A stretch of DNA of 45,478 nt from an uncultured Paenibacillaceae bacterium (GCA_937957685.1 CALGAO010000137.1:1-45478); one strand, 5' to 3'; counted from the first letter of the stretch, positions 7,405 through 15,842 are shown. Made by a program: numbers and translations. Notes: generated from the letters alone by a model not told the origin.

Positions 7405-8652
7405 ATGTCAGAAGTTAGAGAAAAGGCCATTCTGGCGAAGCAGACCACGAGCAGGCTGGCGGTTCTCTCCACCGGGCAGAAGAACGCCGCCCTGCACAGA
7501 ATGGCGGATGAATTGGTCGCGAAGCAGTCTGTGATCCTCGCCGCCAATGAAGAGGATCTGAAGCTCGGGCGTGAAAATGGCCTCTCCGCTTCCCTGCTCG
7601 ATCGGCTGGCGCTGAATGAAGCGAGGATCCGGGCGATGGCCGATGGCCTCAGGCTGGTCGCCGAACTGCCGGATCCGGTCGGCGAGACGCTCGAAAGCAC
7701 CCGGCGTCCGAACGGGCTGGAGATTCGCAAGATCCGCGTGCCGATCGGCCTGATCGGCATGATCTATGAAGCCAGGCCCAATGTGACGGTGGATGCGGCC
7801 GGCCTCGCCCTCAAGACGGGCAATGCCGTCCTGCTGCGCGGCGGCTCCTCCGCCCTCCGTTCCAATCTGGCGATCGTCCGCGTGCTGCATGAGGCGCTGG
7901 CTGACACGGATATCCCGCCGGAAGCGCTGCAGATCATCGAGAATCCGGACCGCGCATCCGTGGATGAGTTGCTCAAGCTGAACGGTCTGGTCGACCTGGT
8001 GATTCCGCGGGGCGGTCAATCGCTCATCCAGACGGTGGTCAGGAACGCGTCCGTCCCGGTGATCGAGACCGGAGCCGGCATCTGCCACACTTACATCGAG
8101 GCCGATGCGGACGTGCAGATGGCGCTGGACATCGCGCTGAATGCCAAGGTGCAGCGGCCATCGGTCTGCAATGCCATGGAGACCCTGCTGGTCCATGAGC
8201 AGTTCGCGCGGCAGCATCTGTCGAGCTTCGCCGCCAGGTTCAGGGAAGCCGGGGTCGAGCTGCGCGGCTGCGAGCGTGCGAGACAATGGGCGGACGGCGT
8301 CCTGGAAGCGACGGAGCAGGATTACGCCACGGAGTACAATGATTATATCCTGAACCTCAAGGTGGTCGACAGCCTGGATGAGGCGCTGGCGCACATCGCC
8401 AGGTACGGGACGAAGCATTCGGAATGCATCGTCACGCAGAACCGGGAGCTGGCCGACCGATTCCTGCAGGAGGTGGATGCGGCGGCGGTCTATCACAACG
8501 CCTCGACCCGTTTCACCGACGGCTTCGAATTCGGCTACGGTGCGGAGATCGGCATCAGCACGCAGAAGCTGCATGCGCGCGGTCCGATGGGCCTGCCGGC
8601 TCTGACCTCGACGAAGTTCATCATCCATGGCAACGGGCAAATCCGCACATAA
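7405..8652 (+). CDS. proA: Glutamate-5-semialdehyde dehydrogenase
   Basis: Reduces gamma-glutamyl phosphate with NADPH to glutamate 5-semialdehyde, the step after ProB. The 415 residues match the family. The N terminus, the PIGLIGMIYEARPNVTVDAAGLALKTGNAVLLRGG block (residues 113-147) and the catalytic cysteine C255 in VQRPSVCNAMETLLVH are all present, as is the C-terminal TSTKFIIHGNGQIR. AGGAGG lies just upstream of the ATG. ProA and ProB act as a complex, and the intermediate is unstable, which fits their adjacency. Confidence 0.97.
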   Translation: MSEVREKAILAKQTTSRLAVLSTGQKNAALHRMADELVAKQSVILAANEEDLKLGRENGLSASLLDRLALNEARIRAMADGLRLVAELPDPVGETLESTRRPNGLEIRKIRVPIGLIGMIYEARPNVTVDAAGLALKTGNAVLLRGGSSALRSNLAIVRVLHEALADTDIPPEALQIIENPDRASVDELLKLNGLVDLVIPRGGQSLIQTVVRNASVPVIETGAGICHTYIEADADVQMALDIALNAKVQRPSVCNAMETLLVHEQFARQHLSSFAARFREAGVELRGCERARQWADGVLEATEQDYATEYNDYILNLKVVDSLDEALAHIARYGTKHSECIVTQNRELADRFLQEVDAAAVYHNASTRFTDGFEFGYGAEIGISTQKLHARGPMGLPALTSTKFIIHGNGQIRT

Positions 8653-8667
8653 GGAGCGTAACCATCG

Positions 8668-9522
8668 ATGAATACTCTTACACAAGTGCGCAGCATCTGT
8701 TTCATCGGCGCCGGCTCCATGGCCGAAGCGATCATCAAGGGGCTGATCGACACGAAGCTGCTGGCTCCCGGACAGATCTCGGCGACCAATCGAAGCAATG
8801 CCGCGCGTCTGGAACAGCTGGCAAAAGGTTACGGGATCACCATTCCCGGCGATGAATCGGACCGGGAACGACTGATCCGCGAGTCGGACATCGTCGTCCT
8901 CGCCATGAAGCCGAAGGATGCCGGGACGGCCATCGCGGAGCTCTCCTCCCTTCTGCGGAACGATCAGCTGATCATCTCGGTCATCGCCGGACTGGGCATC
9001 TCTGCCCTGCAGGCGATGCTGGGCAAGAAGCTGCCGATCGTCAGGACGATGCCGAACACCTCCAGCACGATCGGACTGGGCGCCACCGGCATGAGCCTGT
9101 CCGCCGAGGTGACTGCCGGGCAGGAGCGGCTCGCCGTCGCGATCTTCGAATCGGTCGGCATCGTCAAGATCGTCGAGGAGCATCTGCTGGACGCCGTCAC
9201 CGGGGTCTCCGGCAGTGGTCCTGCCTACATATATTATGTGATGGAAGCGATGATCCAGGGTGGGATCGAATGCGGCCTTGCGCCTGACGTCGCGAGGGAG
9301 CTGACGATCCAGACGGTCCTGGGCGCTGCGCGGATGGTGCAAGAGACCGGCGAGGAGCCGGCGGAGCTCAGGCGCAAGGTCACCTCTCCCGGCGGCACGA
9401 CGCAGGCGGCGCTTGAGCTGATGGCTGGCTACAAGCTGCAGGAAGCGGTGACGAACGGCGTGAAGCGCGCCGCGGAACGGGCGAAGGAGCTGGGTGCACT
9501 GTTTGGCGAAGGCAAGGCTTGA
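8668..9522 (+). CDS. proC: Pyrroline-5-carboxylate reductase
   Basis: Reduces 1-pyrroline-5-carboxylate to proline, the last step of the pathway. The 284 residues hold the N-terminal Rossmann motif FIGAGSMAEAIIKGLI and the C-terminal family signature (VTGVSGSGPAYIYYVMEAM, then SPGGTTQAALELM). It starts 15 bases after proA, with AAGGAG upstream, so the two are surely co-transcribed. A complete glutamate-to-proline route is therefore encoded in one transcript. mtnW follows after about 106 bases with no terminator seen between them. Confidence 0.96.
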   Translation: MNTLTQVRSICFIGAGSMAEAIIKGLIDTKLLAPGQISATNRSNAARLEQLAKGYGITIPGDESDRERLIRESDIVVLAMKPKDAGTAIAELSSLLRNDQLIISVIAGLGISALQAMLGKKLPIVRTMPNTSSTIGLGATGMSLSAEVTAGQERLAVAIFESVGIVKIVEEHLLDAVTGVSGSGPAYIYYVMEAMIQGGIECGLAPDVARELTIQTVLGAARMVQETGEEPAELRRKVTSPGGTTQAALELMAGYKLQEAVTNGVKRAAERAKELGALFGEGKA

Positions 9523-9628
9523 GAACATCCTGACGAAGATACCCTTTCCATCCCTTACGGATAAGGATATTGGAGACCATGATCGCGGAGCAACATCATG
9601 GAGCAACCACAGGCAAGGAGATGAAACC

Positions 9629-10834
9629 ATGAGCGAATCCTGTATCGCTACTTATCGACTGTACGACGACAAGGCTGATTTTCACAAAAAAGCCCAGGGC
9701 ATCGCCGTCGGCCTGACCGTCGGCAGCTGGACCGAACTGCCGGAGCTTAAGAAAGAGCATATGCGCAAGCATCTCGGACAAGTGGTCAGCGTGGAAGTGC
9801 ATGAGGAAGGAGAACGCTATGCGGATATCCGCATCGCTTATCCGGACATCAATTTCAGCAAGGATATTGCCTCCTTGCTCGTGACCGTATTTGGCAAGCT
9901 GTCGATGGACGGACGGATCAAGCTGCTCGACATCGAATTCTCCGAGTCGTTCGCAGCCGCCTTCAGCGGACCCAAGTTCGGCATCGAAGGCGTGCGCGAG
10001 CTGCTCGGCGTGCAGGACCGTCCGCTGCTCATGAGCATATTCAAGTCCGTCATCGGACATGATCTGCCGGAGCTGCGCGAACAGTTCTATCAGCAGGCGC
10101 TAGGCGGCGTGGATCTGATCAAGGACGACGAGATCCTGTTCGAGAATCCGCTGACGCCGATCGAGGCGCGCGTGCGAGCTTGCATGGCCGCGGCCGAAGA
10201 AGCTCGCCAGCAGACGGGACAGAACCTGCTCTATGCCGCCAACCTGACCGGCCCGGTATTCAAGCTGAAGGAACAGGCGCAGCGGGCGATCGACGCCGGC
10301 GCGAACGCGCTGCTGTTCAATGTGCTGGCATACGGCTTCGACGCTCTCGCGGAGCTTGCGGCCGATCCGGCCATCAACGTACCGATCGCGGCACATCCGG
10401 CGCTGGCGGGGGCCTATTATCCGTCGCCTTGTCACGGCATCGCCGCTCCCCTGCTCCTGGGCAAGCTGATGCGACTGGCCGGCGCCGATCTCGTCCTCTT
10501 CCCTTCCCCATACGGCTCAGTGGTGATGCCGCGGGAAGAGAACCTGGCGATCGACGCGGCGCTCAAGTCTCCGGGACGGCATCGCACCAGCTTCTCCGTT
10601 CCGTCCGCGGGCATCCATCCGGGACTGGTGCCGGCGATCATCCGCGACTTCGGCCAGGAAGTCGTCGTCAATGCGGGCGGCGGCATCCACGGCCATCCGA
10701 TGGGCACGGCTGCCGGCGGACGCGCCTTCCGGCAGGCGATCGATGCGGTCATCAGAGGCGTGGGCCTGCGTGAGGCGGCGCAAGAGCATGAGGAACTGAG
10801 CACGGCGATCGAGCGATGGGGGATGCTGGAATGA
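9629..10834 (+). CDS. mtnW: 2,3-diketo-5-methylthiopentyl-1-phosphate enolase (RuBisCO-like protein)
   Basis: A RuBisCO-like protein of the methionine salvage pathway; it enolises 2,3-diketo-5-methylthiopentyl 1-phosphate. The RuBisCO metal-site motif is present as KDDE (K165 would be carbamylated; D167 and E168 are ligands), followed by a TIM barrel with NVLAYGFDAL and the phosphate-binding VNAGGGIHGHPMGTAAGG. I chose ATG 9629 (401 residues) because AAGGAG lies eight bases upstream; the longer frame overlaps proC and adds unrelated residues. mtnX follows with an ATGA overlap. Calvin-cycle RuBisCO can be excluded by length and neighbours. Confidence 0.95.
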   Translation: MSESCIATYRLYDDKADFHKKAQGIAVGLTVGSWTELPELKKEHMRKHLGQVVSVEVHEEGERYADIRIAYPDINFSKDIASLLVTVFGKLSMDGRIKLLDIEFSESFAAAFSGPKFGIEGVRELLGVQDRPLLMSIFKSVIGHDLPELREQFYQQALGGVDLIKDDEILFENPLTPIEARVRACMAAAEEARQQTGQNLLYAANLTGPVFKLKEQAQRAIDAGANALLFNVLAYGFDALAELAADPAINVPIAAHPALAGAYYPSPCHGIAAPLLLGKLMRLAGADLVLFPSPYGSVVMPREENLAIDAALKSPGRHRTSFSVPSAGIHPGLVPAIIRDFGQEVVVNAGGGIHGHPMGTAAGGRAFRQAIDAVIRGVGLREAAQEHEELSTAIERWGMLE

Positions 10835-11511
10835 CCGGAACATCAGGAAGAGAACCGATCGTATTCTGCGACTTCGACGGAACGATCACGGAGAACGACA
10901 ACATCATCGCCCTGGTGAAGCATTTTGAACCGCCAGGCTGGGATACGATCGTCCGGCAGACGCTGAACCGGGAATGCTCGGTGCGGGAAGGCGTGGGCAA
11001 GCTGTTCTCGCTGCTGCCGACCTCCCGCCGCGATGAGATCGTGGATTATGCGGTGCGACAGGCGCGCATCAGGGAAGGCTTCGGCGAGTTTCTGCAGCTG
11101 TGTGAAGAGGAAGGGATCGAATTCTACGTGACGAGCGGCGGTATCGACTTCTTCGTCTATCCGATCCTGGAGCGCTTCCCGATCAGGCGGGATCACATCT
11201 ACTGCAACGGCAGCGACTTCAGCGGCGAGACGATTCGCATCACCTGGCCACATGCCTGCGACGAGCAGTGCCAGAACGATTGCGGCATGTGCAAGACGCG
11301 CATCATGCGGCAGTTTCCTGCGGACCGCTACTACCGCATCGTCATCGGAGACAGCGTCACCGACCTGGAGGCGGCCAGGCTCGCCGATCTGGTGTTCGCC
11401 CGCTCCCATCTCGCCGACCATTGCGAGAAGACAGGAATGCCATACATTCCGTACGAAACGTTTAACGAGATTAAAGATTATCTTCAGAAAGAGGTCGTCC
11501 ATAGCAAATGA
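10831..11511 (+). CDS. mtnX: 2-hydroxy-3-keto-5-methylthiopentenyl-1-phosphate phosphatase
   Basis: A HAD-superfamily phosphatase that acts on the MtnW product to give the acireductone. The catalytic motif is FCDFDGTIT (nucleophile D14, acid D16), with ARSHLADHCEKTGMPYIPYETF at the C terminus as in MtnX. The later acidic motif is GDSVTDLEAA. ATG 10831 is preferred (226 residues): it overlaps the mtnW stop as ATGA and has GGGGGA upstream. An in-frame ATG at 10816 would add only five residues. mtnB follows, again with an ATGA overlap, so mtnW-X-B are translationally coupled. Confidence 0.93.
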   Translation: MTGTSGREPIVFCDFDGTITENDNIIALVKHFEPPGWDTIVRQTLNRECSVREGVGKLFSLLPTSRRDEIVDYAVRQARIREGFGEFLQLCEEEGIEFYVTSGGIDFFVYPILERFPIRRDHIYCNGSDFSGETIRITWPHACDEQCQNDCGMCKTRIMRQFPADRYYRIVIGDSVTDLEAARLADLVFARSHLADHCEKTGMPYIPYETFNEIKDYLQKEVVHSK

Positions 11512-12140
11512 TCACATTGGAACAGAAGCAACAGGCGTTCGCCGAACTGACAGAGATCAAGACCGCCTTCGCGGCTCGCGGATGGTTCCAGGGGACAAGC
11601 GGCAATCTGTCGACCCGCATCGGAGATTATGCGCCGGATCAATTCGTGTTCGCCATCACCGCCAGCGGCAAGGACAAGACCGTCAATACGCCGGAGGATT
11701 ATCTGCTTGTCGATCAGAGCGGCCAGCCGGCCGAGCCTACTTCGCTCAAGCCATCGGCTGAGACCTGCATTCACTGTGAGATCTATCGCCTGACCGGCGC
11801 CAAGGCGATCTTCCACGTCCATACGGTGTTCAACAACCTGGCCTCGGCGATCTACTCCGAACGCGGCAGCATTCCGATCAAGGCTGTGGAGTTGATCAAG
11901 GGGCTGAACATCTGGGAGCAGGATGCGGAGATCGAGGTGCCGATCCTGCCGAACTATGCGGACGTTCCGAAGATCGTACCGCTGATCGAAGGACGGCTCA
12001 ATCCGCGCATTCCCGGCATCGTGCTGGACAAGCATGGCATCTACGCCTGGGGCGATTCCGTCTTCGCGGCGAAGCGCCATCTGGAGGCGTTCGAATTTCT
12101 GTTCGAATACGTCTATCGCCTGAAGCTGCTGGAGAGATAA
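11508..12140 (+). CDS. mtnB: Methylthioribulose-1-phosphate dehydratase
   Basis: A class II aldolase-family zinc enzyme that dehydrates 5-methylthioribulose 1-phosphate, upstream of MtnW in the pathway. The 210 residues show FQGTSGNLSTRI, the SAETCIHCEIY segment and the zinc-binding HVHTVFNN, with a third histidine expected in KHGIYAWG. The start overlaps the mtnX stop (ATGA). In B. subtilis the order is mtnWXBD; here mtnB is the last gene and a terminator follows, so the acireductone dioxygenase must be encoded elsewhere. Confidence 0.94.
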   Translation: MITLEQKQQAFAELTEIKTAFAARGWFQGTSGNLSTRIGDYAPDQFVFAITASGKDKTVNTPEDYLLVDQSGQPAEPTSLKPSAETCIHCEIYRLTGAKAIFHVHTVFNNLASAIYSERGSIPIKAVELIKGLNIWEQDAEIEVPILPNYADVPKIVPLIEGRLNPRIPGIVLDKHGIYAWGDSVFAAKRHLEAFEFLFEYVYRLKLLER

Positions 12141-12168
12141 ATAGCGGAACTTCATTCTCCTGATCAAT

Positions 12169-12222
12169 AAAGAGGCTGTCGCGAAAGCCAGAGACGACTG
12201 GCGGTCGTGCAGCCTCTTCTTC
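12169..12222 (+). terminator. Terminator after mtnB
   Basis: AAGAGGCTG (12170-12178) pairs with CAGCCTCTT (12210-12218) around an inner hairpin (GCCAG/CTGGC), followed by a T-rich stretch. It lies about 30 bases past mtnB and probably ends the mtnWXB, and perhaps proBAC-mtnWXB, transcript. Confidence 0.75.
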
Positions 12223-12308
12223 ATATGGGCGTCAAAGGGGAACCGCCGCGACATTCGCATCGGAAAAGCAGGGGATACGGCGAGAATTGCAACGGCAGCT
12301 GGAAGGAC

Positions 12309-12541
12309 GGTTTGTATGAAAAATCGTACAAAATGGTCGGGATCAGCGATTGTCAGGAGGTTTTTGTATGAAAAATCATACAAAATGGTCGGGATCAGCG
12401 ATTGGCAGGGAGATTTTGTATGAAAAATCATACAAAATGGCGCGGATCAGCGATTAGCAGGGAGATTTTGTATGAAAAATCGTACAAAAAGGTTGGCGTC
12501 GACCTTCTCTGGAGGCGTTCGATATGAATACGAGTACAACA
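12309..12541. repeat. 52-bp repeat array with palindromic cores
   Basis: Four near-identical copies start at 12311, 12363, 12415 and 12467, exactly 52 bases apart. Each contains a near-perfect palindrome, arms TTTTGTATGA and TCATACAAAA around four A (copies 1 and 4 have TCGTAC in the right arm, allowed as G-U). A conserved 28-base link (GGTCGGGATCAGCGATTG and similar) joins them. A degenerate fifth copy sits in register at 12519. The period is not a multiple of three, so it is not coding. The array lies in the convergent gap between mtnB and dnaD. Confidence 0.9.
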
Positions 12542-12568
12542 ATCGCGCAACCCGGCTTTCTGTGACCA

Positions 12569-12622
12569 GGCCGTCCATCGGTCAGGCTCAACTGACCCTC
12601 CGGACGGCCTCTTCTTCTTTCC
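12569..12622 (+). terminator. Strong hairpin with T-rich tail
   Basis: GGCCGTCC (12569-12576) pairs with GGACGGCC (12602-12609) around an inner stem GGTCAG/CTGACC, followed by TCTTCTTCTTT. It reads as a rho-independent terminator on the plus strand, downstream of the repeat array. It may be a second stop for the mtn transcript. Confidence 0.6.
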
Positions 12623-12694
12623 GTGACGCCTGTATGCAGTTCGCGTTGAGGAATAAGGCCGTAAGATTAGCCATTCCTGGGTTCTTAATATCGC

Positions 12695-12720
12695 TCCATT
12701 TGAATCTCAAATGGACTTTT
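12695..12720 (+). terminator. Short perfect hairpin before the dnaD end
   Basis: TCCATTTGA (12695-12703) and TCAAATGGA (12707-12715) are exact complements around a three-base loop, followed by CTTTTC. It could act as a weak terminator for plus-strand transcription, or as a block for transcription leaving dnaD. Confidence 0.4.
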
Positions 12721-12747
12721 CGGACAGCCCCTTCTATAACTTCGCCC

Positions 12748-13458
12748 CTACCGGACGCCGCGGAACTGCTTCGTATACTCCCTCGCCTGCTCGACGGTCT
12801 TGATGTTGTTGCGGCTCCAGTCCAGCAGGATGCGATCCACGTAACGGAACTTGACGTTGCCGGAGAACACCGCTTCCTTCAACGCGGCGAGGATGAGCGG
12901 CTCAGGATAGCCATCCTGATCGAGCCATCCATTGATCGTATCGATCTCCATCGGCGACAGGGGACGTCCGAATTCCTGTTCGAAGATATAGAACAGATTG
13001 TCCTCCTGCCTGTCCGCTTCCTGCGCCTTCGTCTTGCCGTATCCTCCAGCCTGCGGACCGATGCCCGCATCGCCCTGCATCTCCTCCTGGCTGAGCAATT
13101 CCGACAGCTTCATCCAGAGAGGTGTGAAGGAATATCTCTCCACCTGCATGCCGCTGATCGGGTCCACGGACTCGACGATATCGAGCAGCTTCTGCTTCAT
13201 CAGACGCTGCAGCATGCGAACCACGGCATCGCCTTCCGAGGACATCCGCTCCTGAATCTCCTCGATGGTCGGCAGCGCCTTCTCCTCCTTGTCGCGAAAG
13301 GCGATCAGCTGAATCAGCAGCATGGCATCCGCATCCGAGATATTCAACTTGTGATAGTGCTTCAAAAAGACGTAAGGAATCGATACGCCGCCGTCGGCCA
13401 TCGCCGTCGCCAGACCAGCCGCAAACCCGCGATTTCGTTCCGCCATATAATCCGCCAT
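12748..13458 (-). CDS. dnaD: DnaD-domain replication-initiation protein
   Basis: A DnaD family protein of 236 residues, involved in loading the replicative helicase at the origin and at restart sites in Bacillota. The N-terminal winged-helix region (SIPYVFLKHYHKLNISDADAMLLIQLIAF, about residues 26-54) and the C-terminal DnaB/DnaD domain (FEQEFGRPLSPMEIDTINGWL, ending RYVDRILLDWSRNNIKT) are both present. In B. subtilis dnaD lies between asnS and nth; here it stands alone between the repeat array and ackA. GGGGG lies about nine bases before the chosen ATG; an ATG four codons later is possible. Confidence 0.9.
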   Translation of the reverse strand: MADYMAERNRGFAAGLATAMADGGVSIPYVFLKHYHKLNISDADAMLLIQLIAFRDKEEKALPTIEEIQERMSSEGDAVVRMLQRLMKQKLLDIVESVDPISGMQVERYSFTPLWMKLSELLSQEEMQGDAGIGPQAGGYGKTKAQEADRQEDNLFYIFEQEFGRPLSPMEIDTINGWLDQDGYPEPLILAALKEAVFSGNVKFRYVDRILLDWSRNNIKTVEQAREYTKQFRGVR

Positions 13459-13761
13459 CTCTCCGCACCCCCATCATCTGCAGTATGTCCGGAATCTTCA
13501 ACTTGTTGCTGCTGTGCCAGGCATCCGTGCTGTCACCCTGTAACACGTGCTGCATCTCTCCATGAAGCCCATGACAGCTACATCCTATCTCTCATCTTCC
13601 CCATCCGTCAATCGGCCATCAGGTTCACTTCATCCGCCGCATGCCAACATGCCTGCGATCGGCTTCCGCTCATCGGCTACGGTGCACCTGACTTTAACCT
13701 GACCACATGGCGTGCTCGCCAGCATGCGTCTCCTGGACCCATGCCCTCACGGCCAAACGGC
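13459..13761. other. Gap between ackA and dnaD with nothing recognised
   Basis: About 300 bases lie between the ackA stop and the dnaD start. I see no gene, no clear terminator and no strong promoter, although the dnaD promoter should be here. A long open frame on the minus strand out of phase with dnaD is a shadow. Confidence 0.4.
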
Positions 13762-14970
13762 TTATTGCTGCAAGCTCTCGAGCAGACGATATGTGTCTCT
13801 CGCAATCATCAGTTCCTCATTGGTCGGAATGACCAGTACCTCAACCTTCGAATCGTCGGCGGAGATCCTCCGGTCTTGCGAGCTGCGCTCAGCATTGCGC
13901 TGCTCGTCGAGCTTGACGCCCAGATAGGTGAGGTTCTCACACACCGTCTTGCGCAGAATGACGGAGTTCTCGCCGATGCCCGCGGTGAACACGATGACGT
14001 CGACCCCATTCAATGCCGCCGCATAGCTGCCGATATATTTGCGCAGGCGGTACTCGAACATGTCGAAGGCAAGCTTCGCGTTCGGGTCCTTGTCCATGTT
14101 CTCCGTAATCTCCCGCATATCGCTGCTGAGCCCGGAGATGGCCATCAGGCCGCTGTGCTTGTTGAGCATTGAGTTCACTTCATTGACCGTCAGCTCTTCC
14201 TTAGCCATCGCATACGGCACGATCGCCGGGTCGATGTCGCCGCTTCTCGTGCCCATCATCAGCCCTTCGAGCGGCGTCATGCCCATGCTCGTATCGAAGG
14301 ACTTGCCATCCTTGATGGCCGTGACGCTCGCGCCGTTGCCGATGTGGCAGGTGATGATCTTGAGCGATTCGAGCGGCTTGTTCAGGAACTTGGCCGCCTG
14401 TTCGCTCACGTATTGGTGCGAGGTGCCATGGAAGCCGTAACGACGCACCTTGTGCTTCCGGTAGAGCACCTTCGGGATCGGGTACATGTAGCACATCGGC
14501 GGCATTGTGGAATGGAAGGCCGTGTCGAACACCACGGTCTGCGGCACGTTCGGCAGGTTGTTCTCGATAGCCATGATGCCCATCAGGTGCGCGGGATTGT
14601 GAAGCGGCGCCAGATCGAACAGGCCGCGGATCTCCTGCTTGACCTGATCGTCCACGATCATGGATTTGGTCAGCTTCTCACCGCCATGCACGATCCGGTG
14701 TCCAACCGCATCGATCTCGTCGATCGACTTGATCACCCCGTACTCCGGGTCCGTCAGCTTCTGCAGGACAACGCGCACCGCGGTCGTATGGTCGAGGATT
14801 TCCTCCACGTAACGGAGATCGTCCCGGTCCTTCGGTTCATGCACGACGATCGAGGCTTCCATGCCGATCCGCTCCACGCGTCCCTTGGCCAGCACCGATT
14901 CATCCGACATGTCGTACAGCTGATATTTGAGCGAAGAACTGCCCGCGTTGATCACCAGTATTTTCTTCAT
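13762..14970 (-). CDS. ackA: Acetate kinase
   Basis: Interconverts acetyl phosphate plus ADP with acetate plus ATP in the cytoplasm. The 402 residues match the family. Signatures present are the start ILVINAGSSSLKYQL, HRIVHGGEKLT, VFDTAFHSTMPP, RRYGFHGTSHQYVS and CHIGNGASVTAIKDGKSFDTSMGMTPLEGLMMGTRSGDIDPAI (as separate blocks), and FTAGIGENS. Its ATG overlaps the stop of the upstream dehydrogenase (ATGA), so the two are translationally coupled. No phosphotransacetylase gene is adjacent, and a related short-chain acyl kinase activity cannot be excluded from sequence. Confidence 0.95.
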   Translation of the reverse strand: MKKILVINAGSSSLKYQLYDMSDESVLAKGRVERIGMEASIVVHEPKDRDDLRYVEEILDHTTAVRVVLQKLTDPEYGVIKSIDEIDAVGHRIVHGGEKLTKSMIVDDQVKQEIRGLFDLAPLHNPAHLMGIMAIENNLPNVPQTVVFDTAFHSTMPPMCYMYPIPKVLYRKHKVRRYGFHGTSHQYVSEQAAKFLNKPLESLKIITCHIGNGASVTAIKDGKSFDTSMGMTPLEGLMMGTRSGDIDPAIVPYAMAKEELTVNEVNSMLNKHSGLMAISGLSSDMREITENMDKDPNAKLAFDMFEYRLRKYIGSYAAALNGVDVIVFTAGIGENSVILRKTVCENLTYLGVKLDEQRNAERSSQDRRISADDSKVEVLVIPTNEELMIARDTYRLLESLQQ

Positions 14971-15842
14971 TGGATGCGGTCACCGTCCCTGTCGTATTTG
15001 AAGAAGCCCTGCCCCGTCTTGACGCCGAGATGTCCTGCGCGCACCATCTTCTTCAGCAGCACGGAGGGCCTGAACTTGAGCTCGCCATATTCGCGGAACA
15101 TGCGTTCCATCGCGGCCAGCACGGAGTCCAGTCCGAAACGGTCGCACATCTCCAGCGGTCCGTAGCGGAAGTCATATCCGATGCGCATCGCCGTGTCGAT
15201 ATCTTCGGCGCTGGCGACCCCTTCCTGCAGAGTGTGCAGCGCTTCGTTGATCAGGATGCAGATCAGCCGCGTCGTCACAAAGCCCGGTGATTCAAACACC
15301 ATGATCCCTTTCTTCTGGATGACCGACTCGACGAAATGCTTCGCCTGTGAGAAGGTCTCATCGGAGGTGCGCAGACCGCGCACGATCTCCACCAGCTCGA
15401 TGCGTGAAACAGGATGCAGGAAGTGCAGCCCGATCACGCGCTCGGGGCGGGCGACCACGCTGGCGATCTCCGTCAGGCTGAGCGTCGACGTGTTGCTGGC
15501 GAGGATGATGTCCTGCCGCGTCACGCTGTCCAGCTCGGCAAACACCTGCTTCTTCAGATCCATATCTTCGGTCACGGTCTCGATGACCATATCTACTTCA
15601 GCCAATTTGGACTTATCCGTAACTTTATGTATACGGGATAAGATCAGTTTCTTCTCCGCAGCTGTAATCGCCCATTTCTCGATTTGCTTTTCCAGACTGA
15701 CCTCGATGTTCGCGTATGCCTGTTCGAGCGTCTGCTCTGTTTTCTCTACGAGATAGACATCCAGGCCGTTATGCGACAGCATCTCTGCGATGCCCTGTCC
15801 CATCGTGCCTCCGCCGATTACGCCGATTTTTTTGAATCTCAT
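14967..15842 (-). CDS. 3-hydroxyacyl-CoA dehydrogenase family protein (Hbd-like)
   Basis: An NAD-dependent dehydrogenase of the 3-hydroxybutyryl-CoA dehydrogenase family, 291 residues from the ATG at 15842, which has GGAGAAGGATGGGAG upstream. The Rossmann motif GVIGGGTMGQGIAEM (7-21) and ASNTST (115-120) are normal. Two active-site blocks deviate: the usual HFFNP or HFMNP reads HFLHP (140-144), and the usual GFVxNR reads GFVTTR, so the conserved asparagine is missing. It overlaps ackA. The fold is certain, the substrate is not: the changes may mean an altered activity. Confidence 0.8.
   Translation of the reverse strand: MRFKKIGVIGGGTMGQGIAEMLSHNGLDVYLVEKTEQTLEQAYANIEVSLEKQIEKWAITAAEKKLILSRIHKVTDKSKLAEVDMVIETVTEDMDLKKQVFAELDSVTRQDIILASNTSTLSLTEIASVVARPERVIGLHFLHPVSRIELVEIVRGLRTSDETFSQAKHFVESVIQKKGIMVFESPGFVTTRLICILINEALHTLQEGVASAEDIDTAMRIGYDFRYGPLEMCDRFGLDSVLAAMERMFREYGELKFRPSVLLKKMVRAGHLGVKTGQGFFKYDRDGDRIQ

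Noticed and set aside
11484..12431. Minus-strand frame of 315 codons across mtnB and the repeat array
   Set aside because: It is antisense to mtnB and enters the 52-bp repeats, whose period is not a multiple of three. mtnB is the supported gene.
12309..12491. Possible CRISPR array
   Set aside because: The links between the palindromes are nearly identical, not unique spacers, and no cas genes are in the window. It is a tandem repeat.
12472..14172. Plus-strand frame of 566 codons
   Set aside because: It runs antisense through dnaD and ackA, both of which have clear family signatures. Long shadows are common at this GC content.
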